Positions 42,565 through 42,804 of a stretch of 42,804 nucleotides of DNA are shown piece after piece. The position numbers and the translations under genes were made by a program. Under the pieces are notes generated by a model. The model did not search any database, had not been told where the DNA came from, and saw only the letters and a list, made by a program, of their open reading frames with translations. Origin of the DNA: a bacterium (lineage in GTDB: Bacteria > UBA10199 > 2-02-FULL-44-16 > JAAZCA01); NCBI GenBank assembly GCA_021810905.1, contig JAJZQH010000017.1:1-42804 (forward strand), given 5' to 3'. Each line of letters begins with the position of its first letter. The stretch's first letter is position 1.

Positions 42565-42804
42565 TAATCAGTTGTTCCCCAATATCGTTACCGAGTCGCG
42601 CGAGCAACGTGCTGCGGAGCGTACCGTCCCTCCTCTCTGCCAAGATGCGGGCTACGCGCCACAGAGTACGCGTGGGCTCCGTCCCCTCGGCGAACGAGTC
42701 GACACCGAATGATTATCAACGCATGTGGCTAACGTTGGGGCACGTGCTATCGCGTTCCCGTTCGTTTCTATGTAAGGAGTCAACCTCCAATCCGGCACCG
42801 ACGT
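42565..42804. other. Intergenic tail of the window
   Basis: 240 bp after the HemC-like gene. It contains copy B of the dispersed repeat and, at 42774-42779, a Shine-Dalgarno-like AAGGAG. No start codon at usable distance falls inside the window. No terminator hairpin with a T-run is seen after the HemC-like gene. Confidence 0.5.
42658..42767. repeat. Dispersed intergenic repeat, copy B
   Basis: Second copy, in direct orientation, of the element at 39827-39938. The best-kept blocks are CGGCGAACGAGTCGACAC, GGCTAACGTTGGGGCAC and GCGTTCCCGTTCGTT. Together the two copies bracket deoC, the phosphorylase gene and the HemC-like gene. Confidence 0.75.

Noticed and set aside
39827-42767. Insertion sequence or composite transposon
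   Set aside because: The paired repeats lack terminal inverted ends and there is no transposase between or beside them.
29397-42804. tRNA or other structured RNA genes in the gaps
   Set aside because: The gaps were read for cloverleaf-like arms and none was found; the visible hairpins belong to the repeat elements or the FHA terminator.

Overview
The window looks like chromosomal DNA of a Gram-negative bacterium, probably a deltaproteobacteria-like lineage or a related candidate phylum. The signs are a phosphatidylethanolamine pathway, a lipoprotein signal, several sigma-54 activators, a PAS histidine kinase and many intergenic palindromic repeats. The species cannot be named from sequence alone. 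By eye the core genes are about 57-63% GC. The polyketide synthase gene (about 50%) and a metallopeptidase gene near 37.1-38.5 kb (about 47%) are lower, which suggests they were acquired.

1-18.2 kb: the 3' part of a giant modular polyketide synthase (PKS) gene that begins upstream of the window. It has four complete ketosynthases, three DH-KR pairs, six carrier proteins and no acyltransferase, so it is a trans-AT enzyme. It ends not in a thioesterase but in a fused PlsC-type glycerolipid acyltransferase domain with intact motifs. Facing it and overlapping its 3' end are psd and pssA, and cdsA diverges from pssA (18.1-20.9 kb). These are the steps that convert phosphatidate to phosphatidylethanolamine. 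The main hypothesis is that the PKS passes its chain directly to a glycerolipid, giving a polyketide-acylated phospholipid.

20.8-25.0 kb: a GPH-family transporter and a 936-residue VWA lipoprotein with six C-terminal beta-sandwich repeats, apparently one operon on the minus strand.

25.3-33.1 kb: a plus-strand signalling block. It holds a PAS histidine kinase, three consecutive NtrC-type sigma-54 activators (the third with a dead receiver), and an RsbV/RsbW/RsbU-like partner-switching set. folC and polA follow.

37.1-39.7 kb, minus strand: a HEAAH metallopeptidase-like protein with an internal duplication and an FHA protein with its own terminator. 40.1-42.6 kb, plus strand: deoC, a purine nucleoside phosphorylase and a HemC-like protein that has lost the cofactor cysteine, flanked by two copies of an intergenic repeat.

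Most gaps in the right half hold an unusual element: short tandem units (7, 8 or 9 nt depending on the locus) forming two complementary arms around a loop. Six such loci are described. No tRNA, rRNA, CRISPR array or transposase gene was seen.
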